Shown: positions 49,386 to 62,995, counted from the stretch's first letter. The stretch: 64,000 nt of DNA from Polytrichum commune (GCA_950295325.1 OX485803.1:60031554-60095553), one strand, 5' to 3'. Numbers and translations: made by a program. Notes: a model not told the origin generated them from the letters alone.

Positions 49386-52300
49386 TAGGTATATGTGAGT
49401 AGACCTAGGATAAAATAAGAGAAGTTTTGTTGGTTGTTAGTTTATGCAAGGTTTTCATCACATGAGAGCAAGGCCAACGGAACGGTAAATGACAAATCAC
49501 ATATTTCCAACATAGATTATGTTTCAATAATTCGTGATTTGTAACTTCCTTTTACAATCATCTTGAGATTGCAACTATTTTTGTTCGGAAGATAAGTCAT
49601 TTACCTAGTTGTTCGTCCACGATCTTGTTCAAATCTTTATGCAATAATCATCAAATTCACATGTTAATTGGTCTTTCAAGTTTTTGTCATACTCTATTTA
49701 CATTACATTTTTATTCCAAGTCTATCTAACTAAGAGGGGGGGAAATATATATATATATCCCCCTACTAATCATGTTGTTGGTTCCCAACAATGTAGTTCC
49801 TTAAGCCATCAATATTGGAGCATTAAATCTCTGCCACCCAAGAAACATCTCAAATGAACTTGCTTGAATACGTGGGAATTTGCTTCCAACATTTACAAGC
49901 CCCTGCATAAGATGGGTCAATGGCAATAGCCTTGATCATACCTACCCACCTTGCAGGGTGATATAGATTGCAGCTTAAGCATCAATCAAAATTCATGGTG
50001 ACTCTCATGGAATTGATTGATGTCAATAGTTGCATTCTACATGATTGCACCAATATGACATAGCATTATAAAAGACCGCAACTCAAAAACAATCCGGGTC
50101 TAAGTGATGAATATTGCCTAGAGAACAATACGTACGTCACATGATGTTTATCCAATGTGGATTAGGACCTTGGATGAGAGGCCATTTCAATTCCACGTTA
50201 GTCCTCCAAACGAGATTTCAACAAGACAATGGATAAAGTAGGCAATTTTCAACCATTTGTAAGTTTCTTCCACTAACAACTATCAAACTCATTATATATA
50301 ACTCATTCATCCTACACCACACGCAACTAATTTATTCTTGAATTGTTTTATTGTCTATCACATAGTTACATAAAATTCTTAGGGTTTCAAAAGTTACTCA
50401 ACAATTTTTAGGGTGTCATGAGCCTTTTACTTGAAAATCATGACCAAGAAGACCTGACTTGAGCTCCTCCACCTATTGATACTACGATAACATATTTGTT
50501 AATTGATTTATATTTAATAAATATATCTTAATATATGTTATGTTGCATCAATCCAAAATAAGATTAAGATATCATATTATTTAATATATTTAATACTTAC
50601 AATTGTAATTTATATATTGCATATATGCTAGAATGTTTAATTAAGTGTTCTTGATGTTTTTGTTACGTTGTATTTGAAATAGATGTTCATTGATTGAAAG
50701 CAACTGAAACCTTTCAAAAGTACATTAATAATTGTTTCCTTTTCTTATTTGAACAAAACTCATGAAATTTTAATTATTTGTTGTGAATTCCTACTTTTTA
50801 TAGTTTGTATTAATATAAGACGACCATGACATCCTCCAGACTCATTGGAGTTCAAATTCAAACTATCAAATAAAACCTATCACTCCAACCATGATGATGA
50901 TGTGAACAATACTCAAGAGCCCTTTTACATTTACGTTAATATTGGCTCTTAAAATTCATACTCCTCTATCAAGGCAAACATAAATGAAGATACATGACCA
51001 ATCTGACCACAACTAAATCCCTAGTAAGGGGCAAGTGGACTAATGAATTGCCAACCGAGTTAGAATGACCAACAAGGAGTCTTGAAGTTAGGGCTTGACT
51101 GCTGACAAGGAGGCTCGAAGTTAGGGTTACCACACTATATCTTGAACCAAAATATATATGGAGCAATTGGTGGTAAGGAATGTGTTTTTTGGTAGAGCTC
51201 AATCACATGAGAGGACAAAAAAACAAGTTGGCTTTGTAGACTATGGACCTCAATGAATGTGAATAAAGGAGTTTGTTCGTTAATATTAAAGGATGCCTCA
51301 TTAAGGTGTTGATTAGTACTTTGTTAACACATCAGTAATGTATGCTTAATTACTAGGATCCATAGAGAGATCCAGACATAGAATAGAACAATGGGGACTA
51401 GAAAGGGTAGGAGGCTAACCCCTGAACCTTAATTAAGATATAACTCCTTGGTCCAATCATAGTCGACATGGCTAAGGAGGTGACCAGGGGCCCAAACTAA
51501 GAGTTGAGTTTAGATCATCGGTCACCATTCGGACCTCCCTATGGGAGACAGAAGACCATGACAACCACTGGACTATAAGTCATGGATAACCAAATAAATA
51601 GAGTCTCACAAAGTTAACCAAGATTGATTGCCGCAGAGAGAGAAGTCTTGGCTTTGGATGGTTACACATTTCCTTGATTGAAACAATACAAGTAAAGTCC
51701 AACGCCTTCATGTAGGCACACAACTTGGGGAGGAGGTAACCAAGGCCACTAAGGACACTATATCTACATATTTAAGGCACAACAAAGGGCTAGAAAGTGG
51801 TTAACATCCTCCTCGTCTTTGATGTCGTTCTCCCTATATGCAAAGGTGTTCTCCACACAAAAGTTGTTATTCCCATATTCAAAGTTTTTTATTTTTTATT
51901 TTTTATTTTTTTGGTCATTTTTGGAGTCATTATGTCCATTTTCTCTTGACTATTTTTTTCTTTTTTCTCCAACAATATCAACATTTTTCCAATCGTCTTT
52001 TGCACTAACCATGGATAGTTTCAACAAAGTTCATTCTCACAATACAAGTGCAATAAATGTGGGAGAATGTGTCATAAATGACATGGATGATATAACTTGC
52101 AAATTACAAAAATAAAAGTCCATGTATATTTCAAATTCATGATTATAAATAAGAAACAATAATAATACAATATATCTACAAACGATATTACAATTTACAT
52201 GTATTTCATTATTAAGATATTATCGCCATTGGTTGGACGTATCAACACAAAACATTGTAAAATATATGATGATAAGTTGACCTCAACTTATTTACGTATG

Positions 52301-54690
52301 TGCATGCAATTACATGGTTTTATCCCTCACCACCAGGACATAAATTTCATTATGATTTGCATGACCTCAAAGCAAGAAAGAAGTTACAACTTGATTTATC
52401 GTTTATTTACAAGGTTGAAAAGAATTTATAACCAGGGTCAAAGACAATTTGTCTCATGAATTTGTATTTGCCAATAACATAGTCAATTGGATGCCCGACG
52501 AGCTTTGAATTTCTCAAATAACACTTTGATTTATTCCTACAATAAAGCCATCATTCTAACCAAATATGTACAAATAGAAGATGATTCCATGCAAAGTGGC
52601 AATAGACCATAAAGTGGATGGTAATTTTTACCATAAATTTTTTATTGAATGCATATTACATATGAAATACATATAAATGGTTTGGTTGATATGAATTACA
52701 AAGACAATATCGAGATAGTAGTTTAATTGCTTAAAGACAATCATGTGTAGTGCACAAATTATAGTCTTATAACAACCACGAGGCAATAGTCTAAATACAA
52801 TTATTATTTTATAAAATATCCTTTGGGGGATAATTAAGTGAGTTATCATACATAATACCAAATTATATTAGAAAAATGTACATGTTTCTTTGTTTTTACA
52901 ACATATAATATCAGTCGTGATTTACTAACATGAAAAAATGTAATGGATTGCATGTAATATTTTGGCACATTTTATATCCACAAGGAATGCAACTATTATA
53001 TATTATTGTCGGAAGGGTTGAATTAATCAAATACATGTGTCCAAATATCCCATTGGAATTGCGAATATGTGAATAAATTGATTCATGTCATTTAATACAA
53101 TGGATTTGTAACAAGGAGTTCTACATTCGTCGACTTGTGCACAATTATGTATTGTTCAAGATATAAGCACTTAACAAAGTACCATGTAAAGGGTTTACTT
53201 GGTTATTTTTTATCAAATAACAATTTTATTGTGATAATTCGGAGTTAGGAGGTGATTTAGAAGATTGGTTATGATGAGTTTGGGCGTGTTAGATATATGA
53301 GGGCATAAATGATGGATACTAGAGATCTACCAATATTCTATTTGGGGAGGGTTGAGCTAAACTCAAATTACATTATCGAAGGAATAAAGTAATCATGTAA
53401 ATGAGTGAGTTAGCTTGGGCAATAATTGATTGAAATATAACATATTTCATTGCTGTTGGGGTTGGATTTAGGAAGGTCTTGAGGCGACCTAAAACACCCT
53501 TTTGAAACCATTCACGGTCCAAAACACAACACATTGCCATGGTAAGAATTAGTTGAAATGACTACATATTTCATAAAAAAAACACAAGCATTGGGCTAAA
53601 CTTCACCTCTTTGGAGGATGTCATGACCTCGATGATGATCAAGTGGGTTATCCAAACACTCCTCTTAATCTTCATATTAATCTCAAGCACCCCATCTCCC
53701 AACTGCAAACCTTCTTCACATGGTAAATGGACTTCTTCCTCTCTTTGGTTCTTCTCTACCTCCTCTTTCTTATAAAGGTGGCTCAAAGGTGTGGCATCAC
53801 ATCGCCAAAACATGGAAATCTATGTCCAACTCTTAATTGACTATTGAACCTATAATGGTTAGTATATTTTGAGCATGCAATCCAATCTCTTTTTGAGCAT
53901 CTCTTTTAAACAATTGTCTTTTTGGTGCCAATTATTAGATCCACACCTAATTACATACCACTCAAACATAGGTGTCCACATCATTGTTGTGTTCTATTTA
54001 GGTATGTCCACCTTATGTGAGTCATTGGGTTGTGCTTGTATATAGCATTTAGAAAAGAAGGACAATGTAGATCCACAAACAATCCTAGAGATCACCATAC
54101 ATGCTCTTGTATTGTATAAAATTAACGGAGGGTAGGTTCGATTACTTGTTTTTATCAAATACATGTACTTGAATGGTGTATGGGTAGGTGCAAAGCCAAT
54201 AATTAATACCAAACATACACGTGCATAAAAGATATTGAAATGCATAGCTATGCGTGTTTGCGTTGGAGTGTGTGGCTTTCATCAAGGATGAAGTCTCTCT
54301 CTCTCTACCTGTTTTAAATTTGTTAGCAATCATAAAATGAAAAGTCTTGGCACAATCAGGGGACCATATACGATCACCTACAAACAAAGAATTTTTTTGC
54401 TGTAATAATGTAGGAGACTAGCTTGTACGAAGAAAAAAACACAAGATCATGAAGAACGTATAGTCCCAAAAAATGTTGTAACCCCCTCCCCCCCTCCACA
54501 AAAAAACCCTACCCCATGTTTGGTTAAGCTCCAAAAGTACGAGGGAAAATGGCTATGGCCTCATTTTGGGTTTGCAAATAATCTAACACTTATGGTTTCA
54601 CATGAGAAATGAAGTAATAATAAAAATGCTATGTTCTAGGTCCATTTACCAAGATGACAACAAAACTATCTTCCACTCTAAAGCCATATA
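49386..54690. other. AT-rich intergenic, no gene recognised
   Basis: Long AT-rich stretch separating the two divergent genes. T/A microsatellite near 49747-49760 and TTTTTATTTT-type run near 51885-51910. Open frames (51819-52115, 52199-52459, 53571-53813) carry no motif. Repeat debris is likely but nothing in it matched other parts of the window clearly. Confidence 0.55.
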
Positions 54691-54693
54691 AAA

Positions 54694-54872
54694 AAAATTG
54701 ACCCTAAACTACCGGATGATGGTGGAGAGATACCCAAATCTCAAGGAAGAGGTTGGCAATTCGATTCCCAACTGTGAAATCTCCTCTCTACTTGACGGAA
54801 AACTTGCTAGGTGGTCAACTGCCTCCCGTGCTTTGGCGCTGGCCTGCCGGCCCTTTGTCTAAAAAAAGAAAA
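54694..54872 (+). mobile_element. tRNA-derived SINE with target-site duplication
   Basis: A body of about 180 bases. Its 5' part carries GGTTGGCAATTCGATTCCC, matching a tRNA B box (GGTTCGAATCC type) placed as in plant SINEs. It ends CCGGCCCTTTGTCT followed by an A-rich tail (AAAAAAAGAAAAAA). It is flanked by AAAGCCATATAAAA (54680-54693) and AAAGCCACATAAAA (54873-54886), 13 of 14 identical, which is the expected target-site duplication. No coding capacity. The near-intact duplication suggests a relatively young insertion. Confidence 0.75.
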
Positions 54873-54889
54873 AAAGCCACATAAAATTA

Positions 54890-55500
54890 CTTAGTAGTAG
54901 GTCACTGTACCATGGGGCTGAAAAATTTCCAAGCAAAACGCCTCTTTTATATCAAGGCTCCCTCACAAAATGAACAATACTTAACATGGATACAATTCAT
55001 TTGCCATATATTAAACCGACAAACCACACATATATATACACACACAAATTTGGGCTGCCCCTGCCCTATAAAATAAAATAAAATACAATACTATACTGCA
55101 AAGGGCCGTTGCCCGGGGCCCACAGGGGACGAGGCACCTGCCCAACAGGTGAACGTGAGGAGCCATGGTTAAAGCGTTGGGTTAGTTAGCAGTGACATCA
55201 CACTAGAATCTACCCCTCCTCCCCCTTTAGGAAGGCGTGCCTAGCTAATAAAGGGACCATAAGAAGCTTGGTAGCGTTATGCACCGGACCAAGGATTAAT
55301 ACATAGATCCCACACACACACACCGTATAGGTAGCTTGAGGTTCACTATTCCGACACCCACCACTGATTCTCTTAAAAGGAATATGCCACGTGTCACCCG
55401 ATGTGTGGTTGGAACCGTGTGAAAAAGGGTGGATGATGTGGCACGAAAGTAGTAAGTACAGTGAAATGGAATTAGGGCACGGAACGCAGTAGTGATAAGG
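54890..55500. other. Intergenic, transition to GC-rich gene 5' region
   Basis: AT microsatellite near 55030-55090 then rising GC. A CA run lies at 55311-55322. No gene recognised. Confidence 0.55.
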
Positions 55501-56058
55501 TAGCCATGGTATACTTGGCACGCCACGTGGGCATCCGGGTAGGCTCCAGGATGGGGCAGGAATATGATGGCCTCCATTCGTTCGCTTATTCTGCGCCTCC
55601 CCGCAACGGCAATTCAGGCACACCAACGCCGCCGCATGCAGCACCTGAACTTGCGCTGGGCTGGGCTGGGCTGGGCTTTCGAAAGAAAAGCACGGGAAGG
55701 AAGGAAGGAAGGAAGGAAGAAAGAAAGACAGAAAGAAAGGGAGAAAGGAAGAAAGAAAGGAAGACAGAAAGACAGAAAGAAAGAAAGAAAGGAAGAGGGC
55801 TTTGGGATCGCAGGCTCTGCTCCCCTGCTTCGTAGGGTTTTCGAGGTTTTTGTCCGCTGCCCCTATTCGCGAGCGAGCGAGCAAGCGAGCTCGCATCCGC
55901 GGCAGCGATGTGCGACGAGGGGCCTGAGAGGAGGATGATGATAGTGCGCGACGACGGGCTTGTGTGACGACGCCGTGGGGGAGATATATATATTTATTTA
56001 TATGTAGGGAGAGAGAGAGAGAGGGAGAGGGGGGGAGGAATGAGCAGGAGTGGAAAGG
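55500..56058 (+). promoter_or_regulatory. Promoter and 5' leader region of the GDAP2-like gene, with microsatellites
   Basis: GC-rich block upstream of the plus-strand gene. It contains GGGCT repeats (about 55655-55676), a long GGAA/GAAAG purine microsatellite (55697-55795), GCGA repeats (about 55868-55890), a TATATATATTTATTTATAT stretch (55984-56004) and a GA run (56007-56025) just before the start codon. GA-rich leaders are common in plant genes. The TATA-like run about 60 bases before the ATG would leave a very short leader, so it need not be the TATA box. Confidence 0.5.
55697..55795. repeat. GGAA/GAAAG purine microsatellite
   Basis: Almost pure purine on the plus strand: GGAAG units followed by AAAGA/CAGAAAG units. 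It makes long open frames on both strands, including a 319-residue minus frame, which are artefacts. Confidence 0.95.
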
Positions 56059-56096
56059 ATGTATGGCAGACTGAGCATCCGGAGTGGGAACGTTGA
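56040..56096 (+). promoter_or_regulatory. Upstream ORF overlapping the GDAP2-like start codon
   Basis: ATG at 56040 (G at -3) opens an 18-codon frame that ends with TGA at 56096, 35 bases past the first base of the main ATG at 56059 and in another frame. If the leader starts upstream of it, scanning ribosomes would have to bypass it to start the main protein. Confidence 0.45.
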
Positions 56097-59000
56097 GCAG
56101 CATGTAGTGAAACTGGAACAGGTGCCACGCTGGATTGAACAGGAGCCTCTGTCGCCGTCCGCGAATCACAGTGAAAGCGAAACTTTCGATCGTGCCTTTG
56201 ACGACCCGCTCACGTCCCTTGCAGGTAACGTGTGACTAACTGACGGATTGATTGATTTCCAGGCAATTAAACCCTAACCTGCACCTTGAGGGAGGTGTGT
56301 ATGCAAGGGTTGACGCAGTTGGAAACCTACGTTGAGGGAGAGTGATTGATTTTATATGACCATTCTGGATGACGGGGTGAGTTGGTGGTGGTGGTGGTGG
56401 TGGTGTTGGCAGGATCTGAGAATGGTGGAACGAATATTGGAAGAGCCTCGAAGTTTGCACTTGACCATGATGTCAATGCAAAATTGTACTTGTGGAGAGG
56501 CACGCCATGGGCCTTAGAAGTGGATGCGGTTGTGAATTCTTCCAACGAGGTCTCTGTTGTCCCCACCTTACTTTTCCTTTTCCTTTTGTTTTGTTTTTTG
56601 TTTTTTTCTTCTTCCAATTATGCTGCTGGTCGTTACTAAAATAGTATTAAATTGAAAATTTCATTGTTTCATGCATTCGCACAAAGGGCCGCACTGACAC
56701 ATGAAAATCGCTTGAACAGAATCTGGATGAAGCGCATAGTAGTCCTGGATTACACTCAGCTGCTGGACCTGAGCTAGCCGAGGAGTGTGCAACTCTGGTA
56801 TGCTTTGGCTTTTCAGTGTTGAGCTGTCTTTTAGTGTAAGGACAGTGGCTTTCATGGGATCTTCTTGAATTTTAGGAAGTCAATCCTACCTGTGATGTCT
56901 GTGTTTGTGAATCTTGATGTAATTTTATGTCGGAGAGGCGAATTACCAATTCTTTCCGAGTATCAGCATCCAGTATGCTTTTATGCATGTATAAAGCAAC
57001 AAGGCAAATTCTGGTCATGGGCCTTGACTACCTTGCATCAAGTGTTTAGCTCTGGAGTTGAATCTCAAGACTGATGAGCTCCTACTTTATCATGCAGGGA
57101 GGTTGCCGAACCGGATTGGCAAAGGTAACGAATGGCTATGACTTACCTGCAAGGTACACCACCTGTCAAAACTGAGACCATCTGTTTTTTTCCCTGAACA
57201 GGAATTAGCACCCGCAAGAAAATATACATTAAAGCACATGAAACCACAAAGTTTATGTCTTAACTGCATTCTCTGCAGGCGCGTCATTCATACAGTGGGA
57301 CCCAGATATGCAGTTCGTTATCATACAGCTGCTGAGAATGCCCTTAGTCATTGCTATCGATCATGCTTGGAACTTCTTGTTGAGCAAGGGCTGCAAAGGT
57401 ATGATCATTGGATGAATTTGATCCTCCTGAATCCACTTTCAGACATAGAAAATTAGCAAATTGTTCATCTCAACTGTCCAATTTTTTTTTGAATCATGGT
57501 CCCTGAAGCTTTCAACAGCACGATTGCTTTTCTGATCTCTTGAAGTGCTGAAGCTATGAGGTTGCAAAGCTAAATGTGACTCAATTTAGTTTGCTATTCA
57601 TGCTCAAATGTCATAATGGGCGAATTTTGTCCTGTACAGATGCAATGACTGTTCTAGACAAACAGTTCTGTGATGCACCACATCCTTGTATAAGTGGATA
57701 AACTCCTCGTTGAACAATGCACTGTTTGTTCTGGATTATAGACTGGCTATGTTTGTGTGTGGTCAAGGTTCTGTTGTGTATGTTTCAAATTATATGATAA
57801 TCTGCAGTACTTCTAATAGCGGGTGCTTTTCTACAGCATTGCCATGGGATGCATCTACACAGAAGCCAAAGGTTATCCAAGGGAACCTGCTGCACATGTG
57901 GCCATTCGTAAGTGCCTCAGAGGACTTGTTTCTTTGTTTCATATATCTGTGTTAATGTTGGGCCTTCCATGGATATGACAGAGTAATTTCCTACAATGGA
58001 CTTAAAGTGTTGTGCAATTTGAAAGCAGGGACGGTGAGGCGTTTCTTGGAGAAGCACAAGGATAAGATCACTGCTGTAGTTTTCTGCACAGCATCTGCAA
58101 CAGACACGGACATTTACAAAAGGTTAGTGTAGTCTAGCATAGGTAACATATAATTATTCTATTGTGGTCCACACATTGTGGGAGGATGATAGCCGTTAAT
58201 GAAAGGCTGTGGGTATTCAAATTTTTTACCGCACTGTAATGTGATCATATTTCAATATTTTTTTGCGACTGTTCTGCAAAGTTCAGCAGGCACCAGTAAT
58301 TTGGAATTTTTTTTGATGGGTCATGCAATTAATGTATACTTGGCTTTTCTAGAGGGACCTTTTATTCATATGACATGTACAGTTCACTATCTGCATGAGT
58401 CTAGTGAAAGGTGTGAAGATAATTACATCATAATGTAATTCGAGCTGACTTTTTCAGTCTGCAGGTTGCTTCCTTTGTACTTCCCAAGGAACAAGTATGA
58501 GGAGGAGACTGCTGCCACAAAGCTTCCAGTTGATGTAGGAGATGAGAACGGGGAAACAGTCATTTCTGAGAGGAAGATCAGAATAGCAGCTTTGCCTGGG
58601 ACTACAGCTGCACCTCTAATTGCTACACCCCATACGTCAGGAAACATTTCTCTCACTGACCATTCACCGTCCATGAAAAGGTGGGGTTGTTGGCTATTAG
58701 TATCTCATCATGATGTTGCTCATTGTATCCAAGTAAAGCTTCCAAGTAAACTATTACCAAATTATAGCAACGTTTTGGAGCAAATTAGTGACCTCAACAA
58801 ATTTGGTGTGGAGACACTGAGTGCTGCAAAACCTGTTCTTTTGCATGAGTGGTCTCTTTATCAACAGAACACCTCCTGAATTTGTCATCATACTCTAGGT
58901 TCCCCCAGAGTGTCACTCAATTGCAGATAATTGGAGGTTCTGTTGTCCTCCTTGTTTTTCTAGCAACAGGTATATTAGTACCAAGTTTCAGCTTGTTTCA

Positions 59001-61599
59001 TTGCCGGTTTTGAAATCTTTGATAACCTGTCACTGGGTCATGCTTTTTTTTGCAAAACAGGGGGGAGTCAATTGATGGGTTAGTTGACCCAGCTTTCATG
59101 TCAATGACACGAGATCCTGACCAGCGGCGGAAAGAGCAGTGGGAAAAGGCTGCACAAGCCCAGGCTGGATGGGCTTGGGGCAGATTAGTTGGTCTCGGTG
59201 GCATAGGTGCTCCTGCACTTTCAGCTACTGAACAGAATTCACTTCATGGGAGGTTCCTTGCAAGAGCAAATGCTGTGAATCTCACTGAAGTCGCTGAAAT
59301 GAAGATATTGTAATTTCCTTTCTCCTACATTTATTTTTTCCTAGTTATGAACTACTCTGAATTAGCCTTTATATGTAGTGAGCGCCAGTCATTATGAAAG
59401 ACTAAAGGCCTGAGTAGATGTTCAAAGGCACATAGCTTCTTTAAGGGTGTTACCATTCCATAAGTGACTCTCCAGTTACTGTTCTACATACCTACTAATC
59501 GTTTATTCACTGTACTCATATTGATGGGATTGATACTTTTAGCAGGGGTGGTTAATACTTGTGTTTGTCGAGGGTTGGGTGTCACTTCTAGATGTCTCAA
59601 TCACTGTCCTATACAGGTTGCTACTCTTATGTATATTAAGGTAGTGAGGAATTTTTGTGCAGGTATCGGGGTGGGGTTGATGTAGATGGCCGGCCAGTTA
59701 TGGTCATTGTGGGGGCCCATTTCCTACTTCGCTGTCTTGATCTGGAGCGCTTTGTTCTTTATGTTGTGAAGGTGTGGTTTCTAATCCTCATGCATTTCTC
59801 GCTTTCTTTTGCGAATTGATGTGGGCATTGCATGACTTTCACCAGTAGAAGCAAATGGGGCTGTGATTCTGAATTCATTTGTTCATGTTTTGAGTAACTT
59901 GCAACCTTGAAAACGGCTATTCATTGGCTGGTTGGTCTTCTTGTGATGACCTGGTCATGATATTTATATGAATTATGAGTATCTTACTTTTCTGTTAATA
60001 TCCTTCGGATTGCAGGAGTTTGAACCGTTGATCAGCAGACCTTATAGTATTGTGTATTTCCATTCAGCAGCTTCACTTCAATTGTGAGTTCCATATGCAA
60101 CTTCCAGAAGGCTTGATTAGAAATAGCAAATATGCGAGCTATCTCTGCTTGGTTGCATGTATGTCAAGGTGAGTGGAAAGAATTGTGTAGACTTATTCAT
60201 GTTTATCTGCGATTTCGGTTTTTGTTTGGTCTTGGGGAATATTTGCTGAAGTTTCTGATATGAGGTTGCATGCTAATGAGAGTCTGTTGGCTGTGTTGAC
60301 CTGCTACTAGGCAGCCTGACTTGGGATTGGTGAAGCGCATCCATCAAATTCTAGGGCGCAGGCATGAACATAATCTACATGTGCGTATAGCTGTACAATA
60401 ACCTCAATTGTGCATCAGTGTACACCACTGTAGAGAGCAGATGCACTTGACTGTTGTGTTTAATGTAGTTCTCTTCTGTTTGTGTAGAATTTTGTAATTT
60501 CTAATTGCTTCTCTGCTATTTGTTACTAGGTCCAGCAGCTTGTTTAGACTAGTCATATCAAAGGGTGAGTTAGTGGATATTATCCCCTCTTCTTGCCAGT
60601 GATGTAGACCTCACTCTCCTCAAGTAGCAGTTCTTCCTGCAGGAATTTCACATTTAAAATTTCTCCTCATCTTGAGATGACGTGGTATTGGCAGGCAATT
60701 TACATATTGCATCCCAGTCTTGGCCTGAGGGCCACAGTCTTTGCCTTGCAGTTGCTGGTGGAACCTGAGGTCGGAGTCTTTCAACTTGCTTACTTTTGAG
60801 AATGCCTTTCAGTTTCAATTTCATTGACTTGACCTCAAGAGACCATATTTGAACAACAGTGTTTCTTTTAGCTGCCACAAGGCACAAAACCAAAAGAGAT
60901 CGGTTTGTTCATAGGTCTAGATTTTGAAAAGTGACACCCTGTTTGAAAATAATCAAGTAGAGTGGCATTTACATCAGTGACCACTTTGAGAGGTGCATGA
61001 TTAAAACAATTTGACAGCCCATGTTTTTACTTGTGTCCAGTCAGGGTGGCAGTCTTTTAACCAGTGTTCACTTCGTACTCCATCACAGGTCTGGAAGAAG
61101 GTAGTTTATGTAGAGAGGTTGTTGGAGCTTTTCAGATATGTACCACGAGAACAGTTGACTATTCCTGACTTCATATTTCAGTAAGTTGAGAATATGATGA
61201 TACATTTTCATGGAGCAGCATCTGCTGTGACTCCTGCTCCTTGTTTCCTGATTTTGTATCTCTTCTATATCTTTCACAAGAAATCCTCACCTTACATTTG
61301 AAGTGACAAATTACAATAGTGCAAGCCTGTTGAGCAGTTCTTAATAGCTCCAATGGGTTCCATAAATTACTTGTTGCAATAGAATGTAAGGTCGTCATTT
61401 TCCGTGTCTATGAAGAAGTGCTTCTAAATAATTTGTTAAAAGAAAGAAATTGAATCTGCAATTTCAGATCTGATAAAGGTTTCTTTTATATTGTGAGTGC
61501 AGGCATGACTTGGAGGTCAATGGGGAAAAAGCATTAGGGATGGACTCAAGGACTCGGGTGATAGGGAACAGAAATCGGCTGGGCTCCGGCACTCAGTAG
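56059..61599 (+). CDS. GDAP2: GDAP2-like protein: macro domain plus CRAL-TRIO (Sec14) domain
   Basis: Fifteen coding exons: 56059-56224, 56413-56549, 56720-56797, 57098-57153, 57279-57398, 57837-57907, 58029-58122, 58465-58680, 59061-59309, 59663-59771, 60016-60083, 60311-60380, 60695-60769, 61089-61180, 61503-61599. All introns are GT-AG and the joined frame is open for 565 residues, close to the roughly 560 of the Arabidopsis homologue. Residues about 75-245 are a macro domain (KLYLWRGTPWALEVDAVVNS, AAGPELAEECATLGGCRTG, VIHTVGPRYAVRYHTAAENA, CIYTEAKGYPREPAAHVAI), a fold that binds ADP-ribose or related nucleotides. Residues about 394-537 are a CRAL-TRIO lipid-binding domain (GRPVMVIVGAHFLLRCLDLE, YSIVYFHSAASLQLQPDLG, IYILHPSLGLRATVFALQLL, VPREQLTIPDFIFQHDLEVN). 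The biochemical role in plants is not established to my knowledge. The start was chosen as the first in-frame ATG (A at -3). Confidence 0.94.
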
Positions 61600-62924
61600 C
61601 AGTGCTGCAGTATTCCACCTTGTAAAGTCTTGTCTGGCCCACGAGGTTTCAGCCAAATGTGCTCAAATTTTCTTTTGATATACAAGTACCAGATTAAACT
61701 TGTCTGTCAGTGGGGTTACCAATAATGTTAGGTTTTACACAAGGTCGCAGAGTATTACCTCAACCAGGTTTTCCTTAGGTATTGTATTATTTTTGTTATC
61801 TATAATTCATCACTATACAGGTTCTGCATTTTACTACTCATACCCAAAAAATGATTTAGTATGTTGTACTCCACTGCTATCCAGATATGATTTATTATTG
61901 AGTTTTGTTTGCAATCCCATGTGCCATAGAAAGTGCCTATATTTGACAATCAACTCTGTCCTTTTTGAGATGCTGTCATAGTTGTCACTGACAAACAAGT
62001 GTAGGGTTCTGCAGTATGTCTCTTTTTCTGGCACCTCATTTGACGTGCATAAGTCATTGTTTTCAGGCCAAATATTTGCCGTAGAAGAATTTCGTGTGTA
62101 CACTCTTGGTGCTGAAGGAATTGTGAGCTGGCTACTGTTGACTGTCGCAAAAGCCAGCCAGAGCACAGCAAATAATCTCTGCTTAATCAGTGATAATTCT
62201 CAATTTTTTCTCCTCATGTGTCTTTTCTGCAAATCTGTCCTTCCTCCTGATATTTATTTTGACAATTTCTATTGCTGGTACAACAAGGTAAGGCCAGCTG
62301 TTCTGCAATTATTGCAGATGTGAAACCCTTTGATTTTGGTTCCTGATCAAGGCTGCTCATTTTGATGCATGTCCGCTTCTTCACCAAGATCTGTCACCAA
62401 CTGGGCTTCCACCTGGGTATTTGCATCAGACTATAATATCAGAAATCTATTTTCTTCATTTCACACCATATCACAATGTCAGATGTCTAATTCCAAATCA
62501 TTGAACTCTTAATTTTTTGGCCTGATAATCTTGCCTTATAATTTTCCGAGTCATAATATCTTAACTGCTATCAAAGTGAAGATTCTTGTGCTCATGGAGT
62601 CCGGTCATATGGGTCCCCCCAACATTTTGCCTATTTGAGCCTAGAAAAGTTAGTGAAGATCTTTTAAGTAGAATAAATTTTTGGTGTTCATTTTTAGATC
62701 CACACCTAACCGCTAGTGAATTGCCTCTTCATCCATGCAAATCACCTTGGGTCAAAACAAGACCATCAAGGCTTATAATTTTGTTTTGCAAGTCCGTATA
62801 GCAACCACAGTAAAATATAATTATTGTACTTTTTCATTGTAGTTTTTACCAGCAAAGGTCAATTTGGTTGTTTGGACTTTTAAAAACATTCACATCTTTA
62901 CTAGGTAAAACGCTACATTAGTAG

Positions 62925-62995
62925 TAAATAGATATAGCATTCTGTAACTCCGAATAGTAAGTGACACAAATTACAATATTTCGTGTAGTGGTAAA
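62925..62995 (+). repeat. Dispersed repeat, copy 2 (pair with 23175-23240)
   Basis: TAAATAGATATAGCATTCTG, then AACTCCGAATA, AGTAAGTGACACAAAT and TATTTCGTGTAGTGG follow the same order as the first copy. Confidence 0.5.

Noticed and set aside
56050..56058. GTG start at 56050 for the GDAP2-like protein
   Set aside because: The first in-frame ATG is at 56059 with A at -3.
55210..56169. Long minus-strand open frame of 319 residues
   Set aside because: It is open because it runs antisense through the GGAA/GAAAG microsatellite and a GC-rich leader. It has poly-Ser/Phe/Leu low complexity and no domain.
61834..62323. Overlapping frames 3' of the GDAP2-like gene
   Set aside because: Frames on both strands overlap with no motif. 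The GDAP2-like coding region ends cleanly at TAG 61599 with the conserved C-terminal domain complete.
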